A stretch of DNA of 54,044 nucleotides from Chloroflexota bacterium. GTDB taxonomy: Bacteria > Chloroflexota > Anaerolineae > Anaerolineales > Villigracilaceae. This document shows, one piece after another, positions 35,297 to 45,196 of this stretch. The DNA lies in contig JACRMH010000047.1 in assembly GCA_016219545.1 (NCBI GenBank), positions 1-54,044 of the forward strand, written 5' to 3'. Numbering within the stretch: position 1 is the first letter of the stretch; the number at the start of each line of letters is the position of its first letter. Below the pieces are notes generated by a model that had not been told where the DNA came from, searched no databases, and saw only the letters and a list, made by a program, of their open reading frames with translations. A program made the translations under genes and the position numbers.

Positions 35297-36112
35297 ATGA
35301 AGGATGAAATTACTGTTGTGAAGCTTGGTGGGACGGAGGGGGTTGACTTTTCTGCTATTTGTAAAGACGCTGCCGAATTGTTGAAGCAAGGCAAAAAGCT
35401 GGTATTCGTGCATGGCGGTTCAGCGGAAGCAAACGCTCTGGGCGAAGCAGTGGGCACTCCGCCGAAGATGATTACTTCGCCTTCGGGATATACATCGCGT
35501 TATACCGATAGAAAGACTCTTGAGATCTTTTTGATGGCGGTGAATGGCAAGGTCAATTCGTTGTTGACGGAGCAGTTGCAAATGTTGGGAGTTAATGCGT
35601 TTGGGTTGTGCGGACTAGATGGCAGGTTGATGCAAGCCACGCGCAAAGATTCAATTCAAAGTGTTGAGAATGGTAAGCGCAAGATTATCCGCGACGATTA
35701 CACGGGCAAGATCGAAACAGTGAATAGCGAGTTGTTGATGATGCTACTCAACACGGGTTATCTGCCTGTGATCGCGCCCGTCGCTGTCAGTGAAAAAGGC
35801 GAAGCGCTCAACGTGGATGCGGATCGTGCGGCGGCGATGGTGGCGTCTGCGCTGAAGGCGGAGACTCTGCTATTGCTTACAGCAGTGCCTGGGCTGATGA
35901 AGAATTTCCCAGATGAGGCCACGCTTATTCGGCAGCTGCCGCAGAGTCAACTGTCGGCGGCGAGTGAAGCGGCGCAGGGTCGTATGAAGAAAAAAGTTCT
36001 AGGCGCGGAGGAAGCGCTCAAGGGCGGCGTGAGTCGCGTCATCATCGCGGATGGAAGAATTCAAAATCCGATTTCAAATGCCCTCGCAGGCAATGGCACG
36101 GTCATTCAGTGA
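35297..36112 (+). CDS. lysZ: LysW-glutamate/aminoadipate kinase (LysZ/ArgB)
   Basis: An amino-acid-kinase-fold enzyme of 271 residues that phosphorylates the side-chain carboxylate of the LysW-bound substrate. It shows the glycine-rich KLGGTEG, FVHGGSAEANALGEAVG, TSRYTDRKTLEIFLMAVNGKVN (the LysZ form of the substrate region) and NVDADRAAAMVASALKAETLLLLTAVPG. A GGAGCG site lies before the ATG. Completes the kinase-reductase pair with lysY. The following 79 bases hold a promoter-like element for carA. Confidence 0.93.
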   Translation: MKDEITVVKLGGTEGVDFSAICKDAAELLKQGKKLVFVHGGSAEANALGEAVGTPPKMITSPSGYTSRYTDRKTLEIFLMAVNGKVNSLLTEQLQMLGVNAFGLCGLDGRLMQATRKDSIQSVENGKRKIIRDDYTGKIETVNSELLMMLLNTGYLPVIAPVAVSEKGEALNVDADRAAAMVASALKAETLLLLTAVPGLMKNFPDEATLIRQLPQSQLSAASEAAQGRMKKKVLGAEEALKGGVSRVIIADGRIQNPISNALAGNGTVIQ

Positions 36113-36129
36113 ATTTGTCTAAACAATAG

Positions 36130-36138
36130 TGCTATAAT
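36130..36138 (+). promoter_or_regulatory. Extended -10 element upstream of carA
   Basis: TGCTATAAT is a perfect extended -10 (TGn-TATAAT); no -35 is evident. A small hairpin, GCGG-AATTTG-CCGC, follows. It could be an internal promoter letting carA-carB be made independently of attenuated readthrough, as pyrimidine synthesis also needs carbamoyl phosphate. Confidence 0.55.
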
Positions 36139-36191
36139 CGGCGGAATTTGCCGCTTCATTATCCGTAAAATTTTGCAGGAGTCAATCATTT

Positions 36192-37346
36192 ATGGGATTA
36201 GCAAAACTCGTTTTGGAAGATGGGACCGCCCTCGAAGGCTTGGCGTTTGGTGCAGAGACTGACGCTGTATTTGAATTGGTCTTTAATACCAGCATGACCG
36301 GCTATCAGGAAATTTTGACTGACCCCTCCTATCGCGGACAGGGCGTGTTGTTTACAGTGTCGCATATTGGAAATGTAGGCATCAACACCGAGGATGATGA
36401 GTCTGCGAAGCCGCAGGTTTCGGCGGCGGTGATTCGTTCATTGAGTCCAGTAGTGTCGAATTGGCGTTCTGCACTTTCTTTATCTGACTGGCTCGCTCAA
36501 CATAGCGTCCCCGGCATCAGTGGCGTGGACACACGCTGGCTGACTCGCAAACTCCGCGACGGCGGCACACAGAAGGCGGCGCTCTCTACAAAAGGAACAT
36601 CGGCAGAAGTGCTGTTACAAATGGCGCGCGATTGGCCCGGTCTCGATCGTCGCGACATGGTCAAGGAAGTAACATGCGCGGAAAGTTATCGTTGGGTGGA
36701 TGATGAGGGTAGTAAATGGGTAAATGGTAAATTGGTAATTGGTAATTGGAGCAAAACCAATCCCCAATTACCAATCTCTAATTACCATGTTGTCGCTTAT
36801 GATTTTGGAATTAAGGAAAATATTCTCCGCCATCTCTCCAGCTATGGCGCGAACGTGACCGTTGTCCCTGCGGATGCGACGGCTGATGAAGTGTTGGCAC
36901 TGAAGCCTGATGGAATCTTTTTATCCAACGGTCCCGGCGACCCTGCGGGTTTGCCATACGCCGTCGAAGCCGTGAGCGGATTGATCGAAAGCGGCGTGCC
37001 GATTTTTGGAATCTGTCTCGGACATCAACTCATTGGGCGCGCCCTCGGAGCGGATACCAACCGCCTCAAATTTGGGCATCACGGCGGGAATCATCCCGTG
37101 CAATATCTGCCGACGGGTGAGGTTCTCATCACTGCCCAAAACCACAACTACTGTGTCACCGAAGGGGATTTGAATAAAGACGAAGTGGAAATCACTTACA
37201 AGAGTTTGAACGACGACTCGCTTGAAGGTTTGCGGATGAAGAACAAGCCTGTCTTCAGTGTACAGTTCCATCCCGAAGCCGCACCCGGTCCGCATGACGC
37301 GCATGATATATTTAGCGTTTTTTTTAAAATGATTGGGGGTAAATAA
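36192..37346 (+). CDS. carA: Carbamoyl-phosphate synthase, glutaminase (small) subunit
   Basis: CarA hydrolyses glutamine and passes ammonia to CarB. The 384-residue product has the N-terminal CPSase domain ([15 protein letters not shown]) and a class I glutamine amidotransferase domain with nucleophile C275 in [15 protein letters not shown] and the HPE motif [13 protein letters not shown]. Between them, about residues 175-198, lies a palindromic AT-rich repeat that encodes [20 protein letters not shown] residues just before the conserved [13 protein letters not shown]. The repeat sits in the interdomain linker, where variation is tolerated. GCAGGAG precedes the ATG and carB starts 2 bases after the stop. 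Confidence 0.96.
   Translation: MGLAKLVLEDGTALEGLAFGAETDAVFELVFNTSMTGYQEILTDPSYRGQGVLFTVSHIGNVGINTEDDESAKPQVSAAVIRSLSPVVSNWRSALSLSDWLAQHSVPGISGVDTRWLTRKLRDGGTQKAALSTKGTSAEVLLQMARDWPGLDRRDMVKEVTCAESYRWVDDEGSKWVNGKLVIGNWSKTNPQLPISNYHVVAYDFGIKENILRHLSSYGANVTVVPADATADEVLALKPDGIFLSNGPGDPAGLPYAVEAVSGLIESGVPIFGICLGHQLIGRALGADTNRLKFGHHGGNHPVQYLPTGEVLITAQNHNYCVTEGDLNKDEVEITYKSLNDDSLEGLRMKNKPVFSVQFHPEAAPGPHDAHDIFSVFFKMIGGK
36726..36786. repeat. Heptamer-based palindrome inside carA
   Basis: GGTAATTGGTAATTGG (36734-36749) and CCAATTACCAAT (36764-36775) plus a further AATTACC (36780-36786) form an imperfect palindrome built from the heptamer AATTACC and its complement. It is translated in frame in the CarA linker. 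The same heptamer occurs in carB at 38862-38887. Confidence 0.8.
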
Positions 37347-37348
37347 TC

Positions 37349-40300
37349 ATGAAGCGTACAGACATTCACACAATTCTTGTTCCAGGTTCAGGGGCAATCG
37401 TCATCGGTCAAGCCGCTGAGTTTGATTATTCTGGCACGCAAGCCGTGAAAGCGCTCAAAGCCGAAGGTTATCGTGTGGTGCTGGTCAACTCAAATCCAGC
37501 CACCATTATGACCGACCCCGAAATTGCAGATGCGACCTATATTGAACCGCTCACAGTTGAATCCCTTGAAGCCATAATCGCGCAGGAAAAACCCGACGCC
37601 ATGCTGCCCACCGTCGGCGGGCAAACGGGATTGAATCTCGCGTTGGCTCTCAGCGAAAATGGCGTCCTCGAAAAATACGGCGTCAAACTGATTGGCGCGA
37701 ATCTCTCCGCCATCAAAGCCGCCGAAGACCGCATGTTATTCCGCGAGACCATGCAGAAGGCGGGCGTTCCCATTCCGCACGGCGGCGCGGCGTATTCATT
37801 GGAAGAAGCCGAAGCCATCGTCAAGCAAACCAATTATCCCGTTCTCGTCCGCGCTTCGTTTGCGATGGGCGGTACGGGCGCGTCGTGGGTTTACGAACCC
37901 GCGCAACTCGCGGAGGCTGTCCGCAGCGCCATCTCGGAGTCGCCCATCGGTCAGGCGTGGCTCGAAGAGTCCGTCATGGGTTGGAAGGAATACGAACTCG
38001 AAGTCATGCGCGACAAAGCGGATAACTTCGTTGTCGTCTGCTCCATCGAAAACCTCGACCCGATGGGCGTCCACACGGGCGACAGCATCACCGTCGCACC
38101 TGCGCAAACGCTAACCGACCGCGAGTATCAAATCCTGCGCGACCTTGCTCATCGTGTTCTGTCCGCCGTCGGCGTTGAAACAGGCGGCTCAAATGTGCAA
38201 TTCGGCGTTGACCCCAAAACAGGTCGCGTCGTCGTCATCGAAATGAATCCGCGCGTCAGTCGTTCGTCCGCGCTGGCATCCAAAGCAACGGGCTTTCCCA
38301 TCGCCAAACTCGCCGCGCTCGTCGCCGTCGGCTACACCCTCGACGAAATCACCAACGACATCACCAAGCAAACCAAAGCCGCCTTCGAGCCGTCGCTCGA
38401 TTATGTCGTGGTCAAAATTCCGCGCTGGGCATTTGAAAAATTCCCAGGCGTGGATTCGACTCTCGGTCCGCAGATGAAATCCGTCGGCGAAGCGATGGCT
38501 CTCGGTCGGACTTTTCCCGAAGCCTTGAACAAAGCGATTCAATCTTTGGAAATTGGCGTGGACGCACTCGACGGTTCGGGACCCAGCCGCGAGTTGATTG
38601 CTGAACCTGAAACATTCGCCACCCTGCAACATCCCACCGCCGACAGATTATTTCGCGTGTATCGCGCCATTCAACAGGGAATTTCATTGGAAGAGATTGC
38701 AACTGCAACTGGCTATGATCTTTGGTTTCTCAGTCAGATGGACGAAATTAGGAACTGTGAATTAGAAATTAGGGATTGCAAATCTGAGAATGAACTCAAA
38801 CCTATTTTGCGTCATGCCAAACAAATGGGATTCTCCGACTCCCACATCTCCCGCCTCCTCGCCAATTACCAATTACCAATTACCAATATCCGAGAACTAC
38901 GAAAACATCTCAACATCCTCCCCACCTTCCAACGCGTGGACACCTGCGCCGCAGAATTCGAATCGCAGACCCCATATCTTTACAGCGCCTACGAAATGGA
39001 CGATGAGTCACGTCCAACCGATAAACAAAAGATTTTGATTCTCGGCGGCGGACCGAATCGAATTGGACAAGGTATTGAATTTGACTATTGTTGTTGTCAA
39101 GCGGCGTTTGCATTGTCGAAGATGGGATATGAAACCATCATGTACAACTGTAATCCTGAAACAGTCTCAACGGATTACGATACCGCAGACCGCTTGTATT
39201 TTGAACCGCTCACGCTTGAGCATGTCCTCAACGTGATTGACATTGAACAGCCTATTGGCGTCATCGTGCAATTCGGCGGGCAGACTCCGCTCAACCTGGC
39301 GGCGGGACTCGAAGCGGCGGGTGTGAAAATTTTAGGCACGTCCCCCCATGCCATTCAACTCTCCGAAGACCGCGAAGAGTTTGCGAAACTACTCAAAGAA
39401 TTGGATATCCCCCAGCCTGAAAACGGAATCGCACGGTCAATTGAAGAAGCGCAGATTATTGCTGAAAAAATCGGCTATCCCGTTTTAGTGCGCCCATCTT
39501 TCGTCTTGGGTGGGCGGGCCATGGCTTTAGTGGAGTCCGAACCTCATTTGGCAGGATTCATTCAAAAGGCGATTGAGGCGGCTCCTGGTCAACCGATCCT
39601 GATCGATAAATTTATGGAAGATGCGTTCGAGATCGATGTGGACGCACTGGCAGACGGCGAGCGAGTCGTTATCGGGGCGATCATGCAGCATATCGAAGAA
39701 GCAGGCGTCCACTCGGGTGACGCGGCTTGTGTCCTGCCTCCGTATAAAGTCAGCGCATATCATCTTGAGATCATGCGCGAGTATACCGAGCAGCTTGGTC
39801 TCGCTCTTGGTGTGCGTGGATTGATGAACGTGCAGTTCGCGTTGAAGGATGAAGTGGTGTGCGTGTTGGAAGTAAATCCGCGCGCTTCACGGACTGTCCC
39901 ATATGCCAGCAAAGCCACGGGATTAAATCTCGCGTATGCCGCAGCGCAGATAATGTCGGGCTGTACCTTGGAAAGCCTTGGGATTTTGGAAGAGCCGCGC
40001 GTGGATGGGTTTTTTATAAAAGAAGCCGTCCTGCCATTTAAGAAGTTATCCGGTTCAAGCTCTTTGCTTGGACCAGAAATGCATTCCACCGGTGAAGTGA
40101 TGGGACACGCCGCGCATTTTGGCCATGCTTTCGCAAAGTCTCAGATCGCGGCTGGATTGGGATTGCCGCTTGAAGGTGCGGTGCTGATCAGCGTCAACGA
40201 TTACGATAAAAGCGCGGGATTAAAAGTGGCGCGCGACCTGCACCGCATGGGTTTTATTTTGTACGCCACGCCGGGCTCGGCGGAATTTTTCCGCAAGGTG

Positions 40301-40591
40301 GGTCTGGCTGTTGAGGCGATCAACAAATTCGCAGATGGTTCGCCGCATACGGTTGATTTGATCCGCGGCAGCAAGGTGCAACTGGTATTGAATACTCCGC
40401 TCGGTCCGCACGCGCACAGTGATGGCGCGGAGATCCGCTCGGCGGCTATCGCAATGAATGTCCCATTGCTGACGACACTTTCCGCAGCAAACGCGGCGAT
40501 CTCGGCCATACAAGCATTGCGAAAGAATGAATTAAAGTATCGCAGTTTGCAAAGTCATTTTGGAAACACAAGAAATCAGGAGTTGAAATGA
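37349..40591 (+). CDS. carB: Carbamoyl-phosphate synthase, large subunit
   Basis: CarB makes carbamoyl phosphate from bicarbonate, ammonia and two ATP; it supplies both arginine and pyrimidine synthesis. The 1080-residue product has the usual two ATP-grasp halves (first about 1-400, second about 550-935), an oligomerisation region between them and a C-terminal MGS-like allosteric domain (residues about 936-1080, [19 protein letters not shown]). Conserved stretches include [15 protein letters not shown] and [16 protein letters not shown]. Two heptamer-repeat tracts are translated in frame in the oligomerisation region (near residues 466-475 and 505-513), where length varies between species. 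Its stop overlaps the lysJ start (ATGA). Confidence 0.97.
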   Translation: MKRTDIHTILVPGSGAIVIGQAAEFDYSGTQAVKALKAEGYRVVLVNSNPATIMTDPEIADATYIEPLTVESLEAIIAQEKPDAMLPTVGGQTGLNLALALSENGVLEKYGVKLIGANLSAIKAAEDRMLFRETMQKAGVPIPHGGAAYSLEEAEAIVKQTNYPVLVRASFAMGGTGASWVYEPAQLAEAVRSAISESPIGQAWLEESVMGWKEYELEVMRDKADNFVVVCSIENLDPMGVHTGDSITVAPAQTLTDREYQILRDLAHRVLSAVGVETGGSNVQFGVDPKTGRVVVIEMNPRVSRSSALASKATGFPIAKLAALVAVGYTLDEITNDITKQTKAAFEPSLDYVVVKIPRWAFEKFPGVDSTLGPQMKSVGEAMALGRTFPEALNKAIQSLEIGVDALDGSGPSRELIAEPETFATLQHPTADRLFRVYRAIQQGISLEEIATATGYDLWFLSQMDEIRNCELEIRDCKSENELKPILRHAKQMGFSDSHISRLLANYQLPITNIRELRKHLNILPTFQRVDTCAAEFESQTPYLYSAYEMDDESRPTDKQKILILGGGPNRIGQGIEFDYCCCQAAFALSKMGYETIMYNCNPETVSTDYDTADRLYFEPLTLEHVLNVIDIEQPIGVIVQFGGQTPLNLAAGLEAAGVKILGTSPHAIQLSEDREEFAKLLKELDIPQPENGIARSIEEAQIIAEKIGYPVLVRPSFVLGGRAMALVESEPHLAGFIQKAIEAAPGQPILIDKFMEDAFEIDVDALADGERVVIGAIMQHIEEAGVHSGDAACVLPPYKVSAYHLEIMREYTEQLGLALGVRGLMNVQFALKDEVVCVLEVNPRASRTVPYASKATGLNLAYAAAQIMSGCTLESLGILEEPRVDGFFIKEAVLPFKKLSGSSSLLGPEMHSTGEVMGHAAHFGHAFAKSQIAAGLGLPLEGAVLISVNDYDKSAGLKVARDLHRMGFILYATPGSAEFFRKVGLAVEAINKFADGSPHTVDLIRGSKVQLVLNTPLGPHAHSDGAEIRSAAIAMNVPLLTTLSAANAAISAIQALRKNELKYRSLQSHFGNTRNQELK
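38746..38773. repeat. AATTAGG heptamer tract inside carB
   Basis: Four 7-base units, AATTAGG, AACTGTG, AATTAGA, AATTAGG, run in tandem. They encode [10 protein letters not shown] in the CarB oligomerisation region. The second unit has diverged. Confidence 0.65.
38862..38887. repeat. CCAATTA heptamer tract inside carB
   Basis: Three full units of CCAATTA plus CCAAT in tandem, encoding ANYQLPITN in the CarB oligomerisation region. It is the same heptamer as in the carA palindrome and is complementary in type to the AATTAGG-like tract about 100 bases upstream. Confidence 0.8.
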
Positions 40592-41760
40592 ACATTGTCG
40601 AAATCGAAAATAAACATACATCTGGCGTGTATGCCAAACAATCCCTGACCATTGTGCGCGGACAAGGTGCATCTCTGTTTGACATTGATGGCGTTGAATA
40701 TCTGGACTGTTCATCTGGACATGGAGTTGCCAACCTCGGTCATGCCCACCCGAAAATTGCTGAGGCGATCTATAAGCAGGCGTCTACGCTGATAACGCTT
40801 TTTGAAACCTTCCCCAATGATAAACGTGCGGAGTTGATGGAAAAGATCACATCATTGGTGGATGGACTGGACAGAGTCTTCTTCTGCAACTCAGGGACTG
40901 AGTCTGTAGAAGCCGCGTTTAAATTCTCTCGTATTTCAACGGGACGAAAAAATATCGTCGCCGCCATGCGCGCATTCCATGGACGGACCTATGGTTCGCT
41001 TTCGGCAACATACAATAAAAAATATCGCGAAGGCTTCGAACCGCTGGTGCCGGGTTTCAGTCATGTAGCTTACAACAATATAGAAGCATTGGACAAGGCA
41101 GTGAATGAAGAAACCGCCGCAGTGATCCTTGAAGTGGTGCAAGGCGAAGGTGGCGTGTATCCTGCAACTGCGGAATATCTCCAAGCTGCAAGGCGGATTT
41201 GCAATGAACGCGGAGCATTATTGATTATTGATGAAATTCAAACAGCGTTTGGTCGTACGGGAAAAATGTTTGCGATTCAACATTTTGGTGTGACGCCCGA
41301 TTTGCTCACCTGTGCCAAGTCCCTCGCCGGCGGTGTGCCAATAGGCGCAGTGTTGATCGGTCACAACATCAAAAACCTTGTACCGGGTGTGCATGGCTCG
41401 ACGTTTGGAGGGAATCCACTTTCGTGTGCGGCAGGGGTGGCGGCGTTGACGATCATGGAAGAAGAAGATTTACCGGGTCAAGCCGAAGCGAAAGGCAAGT
41501 ATTTGATGGAAAAGTTAAAGATGATCGAGTCCCCAAACATTCGCGAAGTGCGCGGACTTGGATTGATGATCGGCATCGAATTGAAACAAAAGGTCGCGCC
41601 GTATATCAAGGCATTGCAGGAAAAGAAGATCATCGCGCTGAATGCGGGAATGACAGTGATTCGTTTACTGCCTCCGCTGGTAATAACTTACGAACAGATC
41701 GATCATCTGGTGGATGTGTTGACGGAAGTTTTGACTCAGACAGTGGACGATGGACAGTAG
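40588..41760 (+). CDS. lysJ: LysW-ornithine/lysine aminotransferase (LysJ/ArgD)
   Basis: A class III PLP aminotransferase of 390 residues that converts the LysW-bound semialdehyde to LysW-ornithine (or LysW-lysine) with glutamate as amino donor. It has [18 protein letters not shown], the aspartate region [15 protein letters not shown], and the Schiff-base K244 in [15 protein letters not shown]. Members of the ArgD/LysJ group cannot be separated by sequence; the operon assigns it to the LysW route. The ATG overlaps the carB stop by four bases, so the two are translationally coupled. A hairpin overlaps its stop codon. Confidence 0.94.
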   Translation: MNIVEIENKHTSGVYAKQSLTIVRGQGASLFDIDGVEYLDCSSGHGVANLGHAHPKIAEAIYKQASTLITLFETFPNDKRAELMEKITSLVDGLDRVFFCNSGTESVEAAFKFSRISTGRKNIVAAMRAFHGRTYGSLSATYNKKYREGFEPLVPGFSHVAYNNIEALDKAVNEETAAVILEVVQGEGGVYPATAEYLQAARRICNERGALLIIDEIQTAFGRTGKMFAIQHFGVTPDLLTCAKSLAGGVPIGAVLIGHNIKNLVPGVHGSTFGGNPLSCAAGVAALTIMEEEDLPGQAEAKGKYLMEKLKMIESPNIREVRGLGLMIGIELKQKVAPYIKALQEKKIIALNAGMTVIRLLPPLVITYEQIDHLVDVLTEVLTQTVDDGQ

Positions 41761-41787
41761 ACGGTCTTCCGTCCACGGTCTATCGTC
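41746..41787. repeat. Hairpin across the lysJ stop codon
   Basis: GACGATGGACAGTAGACGG (41746-41764) and CCGTCCACGGTCTATCGTC (41769-41787) form a 19-bp imperfect stem with a TCTT loop. Each arm contains degenerate GTC-x-ATC-GTC-type units, suggesting another short repeat family. It lies between lysJ and lysK, ending 12 bases before the lysK ATG. Confidence 0.75.
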
Positions 41788-41798
41788 AAGGATTTTCA

Positions 41799-42863
41799 AT
41801 GAGTGATACTTTAATTGGTCTTGTCTCTCAATACAGTCCATCGGGACAGGAGCGCGGAGCGGTGGAATGGCTGATGGCGCGGATGAAGTCACTGGGTTAT
41901 GAGGACGCATTTATTGATGATGCGGGCAATGTCGTTGGTGTAATTGGCAAAGGAACGAAGCAGATTATTTTGCTTGGACATATTGATACTGTTCCTGGTG
42001 AAATTCCTGTTCGTGTGGAACCAGTAGGGGCGCAGCATGCTGCGTCCCTACTGTACGGACGTGGTTCGGTGGATGCAAAAGGTCCGTTGGCGTGTTTCGT
42101 AGATGCAGTGGCGCAGGTTAGTGCGAAGGATGGCTGGCAGTTTGTAGTCATCGGCGCGGTGGAAGAGGAGCGCAATTCAGAAGGCGCGCGCTTTGTTGCG
42201 AATCAATATAAGCCGGACTTTGCGATCATCGGCGAACCAAATCAATGGGATCGCATCGCACTCGGATATAAAGGCAGCGCCTGGGCGAATATCACGATCA
42301 AGCGCGGACAGGCGCACACTGCCAGTGGAGAAGAGACTGCGGCAGAAACGGCTGTGGAAGTTTGGTTGAGAATTAAAGCTTATGTAGACGCATTCAATGC
42401 TGGTAAACAAAAAGCCTTTGATAAATTACTGCTCACTTTGCGCGGCATGGATTCAGAGTCGAATGATTTTGAACAATGGGCGCGGCTGAAAGTTGGAGTC
42501 CGCTTGCCTGTGGAAGTGTCACCTGAGGATTGGTATATAAAATTAAATGAAATAATAAGTGACTGTTACTTGGCTGTAGAACCTATTGGTTTCGCCATCC
42601 CGGCGTGGGGATGTGAGAAAAATACTCAGCTTGTACGAAGCTTCTTAAGCGGAATCAGGTCACAGGGCGGGGAGCCGCGTTTCGTCTATAAAACAGGAAC
42701 GGCTGATTTAAACATCGTCGCGCCTGTTTGGGCATGTCCCGCTGTGGTCTATGGTCCCGGTGATTCGGCTTTGGATCACACGCCGAATGAGCATATCAAT
42801 TTGGATGATTATCAAAAAGCAGTGGATGTGCTGAGCGCTGTGTTGGAAAACTTGACAAAATAG
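41799..42863 (+). CDS. lysK: LysW-ornithine/lysine carboxypeptidase (LysK), M20 family
   Basis: LysK is a zinc/cobalt-dependent M20 peptidase that releases ornithine (or lysine) from LysW and regenerates the carrier. The product of about 354 residues has GHIDTVPG with metal-binding His and Asp, [16 protein letters not shown], the catalytic-glutamate motif [11 protein letters not shown] and the later [18 protein letters not shown]. Residues 76-85 ([10 protein letters not shown]) derive from an in-frame palindrome inserted before the [11 protein letters not shown] motif. The frame runs open from 41424 through lysJ, but the ATG at 41799 gives the LysK N terminus. Last gene of the operon. Confidence 0.93.
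   Translation: MSDTLIGLVSQYSPSGQERGAVEWLMARMKSLGYEDAFIDDAGNVVGVIGKGTKQIILLGHIDTVPGEIPVRVEPVGAQHAASLLYGRGSVDAKGPLACFVDAVAQVSAKDGWQFVVIGAVEEERNSEGARFVANQYKPDFAIIGEPNQWDRIALGYKGSAWANITIKRGQAHTASGEETAAETAVEVWLRIKAYVDAFNAGKQKAFDKLLLTLRGMDSESNDFEQWARLKVGVRLPVEVSPEDWYIKLNEIISDCYLAVEPIGFAIPAWGCEKNTQLVRSFLSGIRSQGGEPRFVYKTGTADLNIVAPVWACPAVVYGPGDSALDHTPNEHINLDDYQKAVDVLSAVLENLTK
42023..42052. repeat. GTAGGGGCG-family palindrome inside lysK
   Basis: AGTAGGGGCGCAGCA (42023-42037) and TGCTGCGTCCCTACT (42038-42052) pair with one mismatch. The sequence is nearly identical to the intergenic copy at 33248-33276. It is read in frame as [10 protein letters not shown] between the substrate-side strand VRVEP and the conserved [11 protein letters not shown]. 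Confidence 0.9.
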
Positions 42864-42895
42864 TACCTGGGAGTGGGAAATTTAATGCCATCCCT

Positions 42896-42903
42896 GTTAT
42901 GAT
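42896..42903 (+). promoter_or_regulatory. Extended -10-like element upstream of the hydrolase lipoprotein gene
   Basis: TGTTATGAT resembles an extended -10 and sits 7 bases before the ATG at 42911, so the message would be nearly leaderless. No Shine-Dalgarno is visible before either candidate ATG (42899, 42911). Compare the rarA start. Confidence 0.45.
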
Positions 42904-42910
42904 TGACGGT

Positions 42911-44359
42911 ATGAGGCGACATTACTATATTTTCCTACTCTTGACATTTCTCGCTTCCTGCTCGCCCCGGAACCTGACTACTGTTCCTGACAGTTCCATC
43001 GCGCTGGAAGATTGTGCCCTGACCTCCCCCGCTGGCTTTCAAGTGGATGCGCGTTGCGGCACGTTGACCGTTCCCGAAGACCGCGACAATCCTGATGGAC
43101 GACAGATCGAATTGCATGTGTCCGTTATCCCTGCGATCAAGCGTGAGCCTGAAGCAGATGCACTCTTTCTGCTGGCCGGCGGACCGGGTCAATCGGCAAT
43201 CGAAACATTTCCGTCCATGATCTCGATGATGTCCCAAATTCATGAAGACCGTGACATCGTTCTGGTGGATCAGCGGGGAACGGGCAAATCAAATCCGCTG
43301 CGCTGTCTTACTCCCGAAGATGAATCGTTGACCGATGATCAGGTAATTGCGAAGCTTAAAGCCTGCCCTGAAACGTTGGATGCTGATCTGCATTTTTACA
43401 CCACCGAAATCGCAATGACGGATCTGGATGAAGTCCGCGCTGCTTTGGGATATGAAGCCATCAACATTTACGGGGCATCCTATGGAACCCGCGCCGCGTT
43501 GACCTATCTGCGTATGTTCCCTGAGCATGTCCGCACGGTCACACTGGACGCAGTTGTGGATTCAGGTTTTGTCATGTTCATGGATGCCGCAGAAGATGGC
43601 CAAGCATCACTTGAAGAATTCTTCGCGCACTGCGAAGCGGACGAGGCTTGTAAATCAACATTTCCTAAATTGCGAAGTGAGTTCGATGGTCTACTTGTGC
43701 GATTGAAAGAGTCACCAGTGGAAATCACCATCCCGCATCCGTTAACCAATCAACCTCTCGATCTAACCGTGACACGACAGATGATCACCAACATGGTCTT
43801 CAACACTCTTTATGTGCCAGACCTCGTTGCGACTCTGCCTTTATCCATCCATGCAGCGTACGCCGATGAAAACTACGTCCCGCTGATCTCGCAGGCCTTT
43901 CTTGTGGATGCAGGCATCTATGACGGCATGTTCTATGCTGTAACCTGCACCGAGGATGCGCCACTGATTTCTGCATCCGAGGCGGCAGCACGCAGTAAAC
44001 AAAGTGTCTTTGGAGATCGCACAGTTGATTTTTCGGCAGTCTGTGCGGATTGGCCGAAGGGAAAAGTCAGCCCTGAGTTTCGTGCTCCCGTTACATCAAA
44101 TGTTCCAGTGCTGATCCTTTCAGGAGACGCCGATCCCATCACCCCGCCCTGGCATGCGGATAAAGTTGCCGAAAGCCTCACCAATGAAATTCACCTGATC
44201 TTTTCAGGCATGGGGCACGGCAACTTTTCCAGCCGATGCAGTACCAACATATTCAAATCATTTATCGAGAATGCCTCGATTGAAGGGTTGGATACATCTT
44301 GTGTCAAAGACATCCAACCGCCACCGTTCTTTATAGATTTCAGCGGACCGCGCCCATAA
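42911..44359 (+). CDS. Alpha/beta-hydrolase lipoprotein, TAP-like peptidase type
   Basis: The product (about 482 residues) begins with a lipoprotein signal (MRRHYYIFLLLTFLASC, lipobox LASC), so it is probably anchored outside the membrane. The alpha/beta-hydrolase fold shows DIVLVDQRGTGKSNPLRC, the nucleophile elbow YGASYGTRAALTYL with GxSxG, the acid residue in LILSGDADPITPP, and the histidine in FSGMGHGNFSS. This is the S33 proline-iminopeptidase/TAP-like group, which trims N-terminal residues from peptides. Start chosen at 42911 because it directly begins the signal peptide; 42899 would add four residues. It lies after the arginine operon with no clear functional link. Confidence 0.85.
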   Translation: MRRHYYIFLLLTFLASCSPRNLTTVPDSSIALEDCALTSPAGFQVDARCGTLTVPEDRDNPDGRQIELHVSVIPAIKREPEADALFLLAGGPGQSAIETFPSMISMMSQIHEDRDIVLVDQRGTGKSNPLRCLTPEDESLTDDQVIAKLKACPETLDADLHFYTTEIAMTDLDEVRAALGYEAINIYGASYGTRAALTYLRMFPEHVRTVTLDAVVDSGFVMFMDAAEDGQASLEEFFAHCEADEACKSTFPKLRSEFDGLLVRLKESPVEITIPHPLTNQPLDLTVTRQMITNMVFNTLYVPDLVATLPLSIHAAYADENYVPLISQAFLVDAGIYDGMFYAVTCTEDAPLISASEAAARSKQSVFGDRTVDFSAVCADWPKGKVSPEFRAPVTSNVPVLILSGDADPITPPWHADKVAESLTNEIHLIFSGMGHGNFSSRCSTNIFKSFIENASIEGLDTSCVKDIQPPPFFIDFSGPRP

Positions 44360-44366
44360 AGCCGTA

Positions 44367-44427
44367 ACCACAGAGGATACAGAGTTCACAGAGAAAACCA
44401 TTAAAAAATCTCTATGAACTCCGTGGT
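44367..44427. repeat. Palindrome between the hydrolase and ABC transporter genes
   Basis: GAGTTCACAGAG (44382-44393) pairs with CTCTATGAACTC (44410-44421), with outer ACCAC (44367-44371) and GTGGT (44423-44427). It resembles the common ACCACAGAG...CTCTGTG type of intergenic palindromes. There is no T-run, so it is listed as a repeat. Confidence 0.65.
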
Positions 44428-44461
44428 AAAAGTTTTCTCAAAATAATACAAGGCAGCAAAC

Positions 44462-45196
44462 ATGATTCAAGTACAAGGTCTTTCAAAATCTTTTGGAAAA
44501 GTAAAAGCCGTTCATAATGTCTCATTTTACGCGCCGGATGGACAGATCACCGGTTTGCTCGGACCCAACGGGGCGGGCAAAAGTACGACCCTGCGGATGC
44601 TCTACACCCTGCTCAAACCTGAAAGCGGTTCAGCGCAGGTGGATGGGTTCGATGTGCTCAAGTCTCCAATTGAAGTCCAAAGCAGGATCGGCGTGCTGGC
44701 AGATGCGCGCGGTTTGTATTCGCGTCTGACAAGCCGCGAGAACATCCGTTACTTTGGGCGGCTACATGGTCTGTCTGGCGAAACGCTTGAAAATCAGATC
44801 AACTCATTGATGGTATTGCTCGATATGCAGTCCATTGCCGACCGCAAAACCGACGGCTTTTCCACCGGTGAAAAACTAAAGGTTGCGATTGCCCGCACTC
44901 TGGTGCATAACCCCAAAAATGTTTTGCTGGATGAACCAACGAATGGACTGGATGTGATGAGCACGCGCGCGATGCGTCAGTTCATCCTGCGTTTGCGGGA
45001 TGAAGGCAAGTGTGTGCTGTTTACCAGCCATATCATGCAGGAGGTTGCCGCTTTGTGTGATCAGATCGTGGTCATTTCGCATGGCGAAGTAACTGCCACC
45101 GGCAGCCCGGACGATTTGCGGAAACAGACGGGGATGGAAAATCTTGAAGATGCCTTTGTAGCTGTCATCGGCTCGGAAGAGGGGCTGGTACGATGA
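44462..45196 (+). CDS. natA: ABC transporter ATP-binding protein, NatA type
   Basis: A cytoplasmic ABC ATPase of 244 residues with Walker [12 protein letters not shown], a signature region of the NatA form ([18 protein letters not shown] instead of LSGGQ), Walker [13 protein letters not shown] and the H-loop FTSHIMQE. NatAB exporters pump Na+ or other small solutes; the ion or substrate cannot be proven from sequence. The stop overlaps the natB start by four bases, so the two subunits are made together. The start has only a weak ribosome site. Confidence 0.88.
   Translation: MIQVQGLSKSFGKVKAVHNVSFYAPDGQITGLLGPNGAGKSTTLRMLYTLLKPESGSAQVDGFDVLKSPIEVQSRIGVLADARGLYSRLTSRENIRYFGRLHGLSGETLENQINSLMVLLDMQSIADRKTDGFSTGEKLKVAIARTLVHNPKNVLLDEPTNGLDVMSTRAMRQFILRLRDEGKCVLFTSHIMQEVAALCDQIVVISHGEVTATGSPDDLRKQTGMENLEDAFVAVIGSEEGLVR

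Noticed and set aside
38862..38887. CRISPR-like tandem repeat in carB
   Set aside because: The units are 7 bases with no spacers and lie in a coding frame.
41424..41798. Long upstream extension of the lysK frame
   Set aside because: It is the out-of-frame shadow of lysJ; LysK homology begins at the ATG at 41799.
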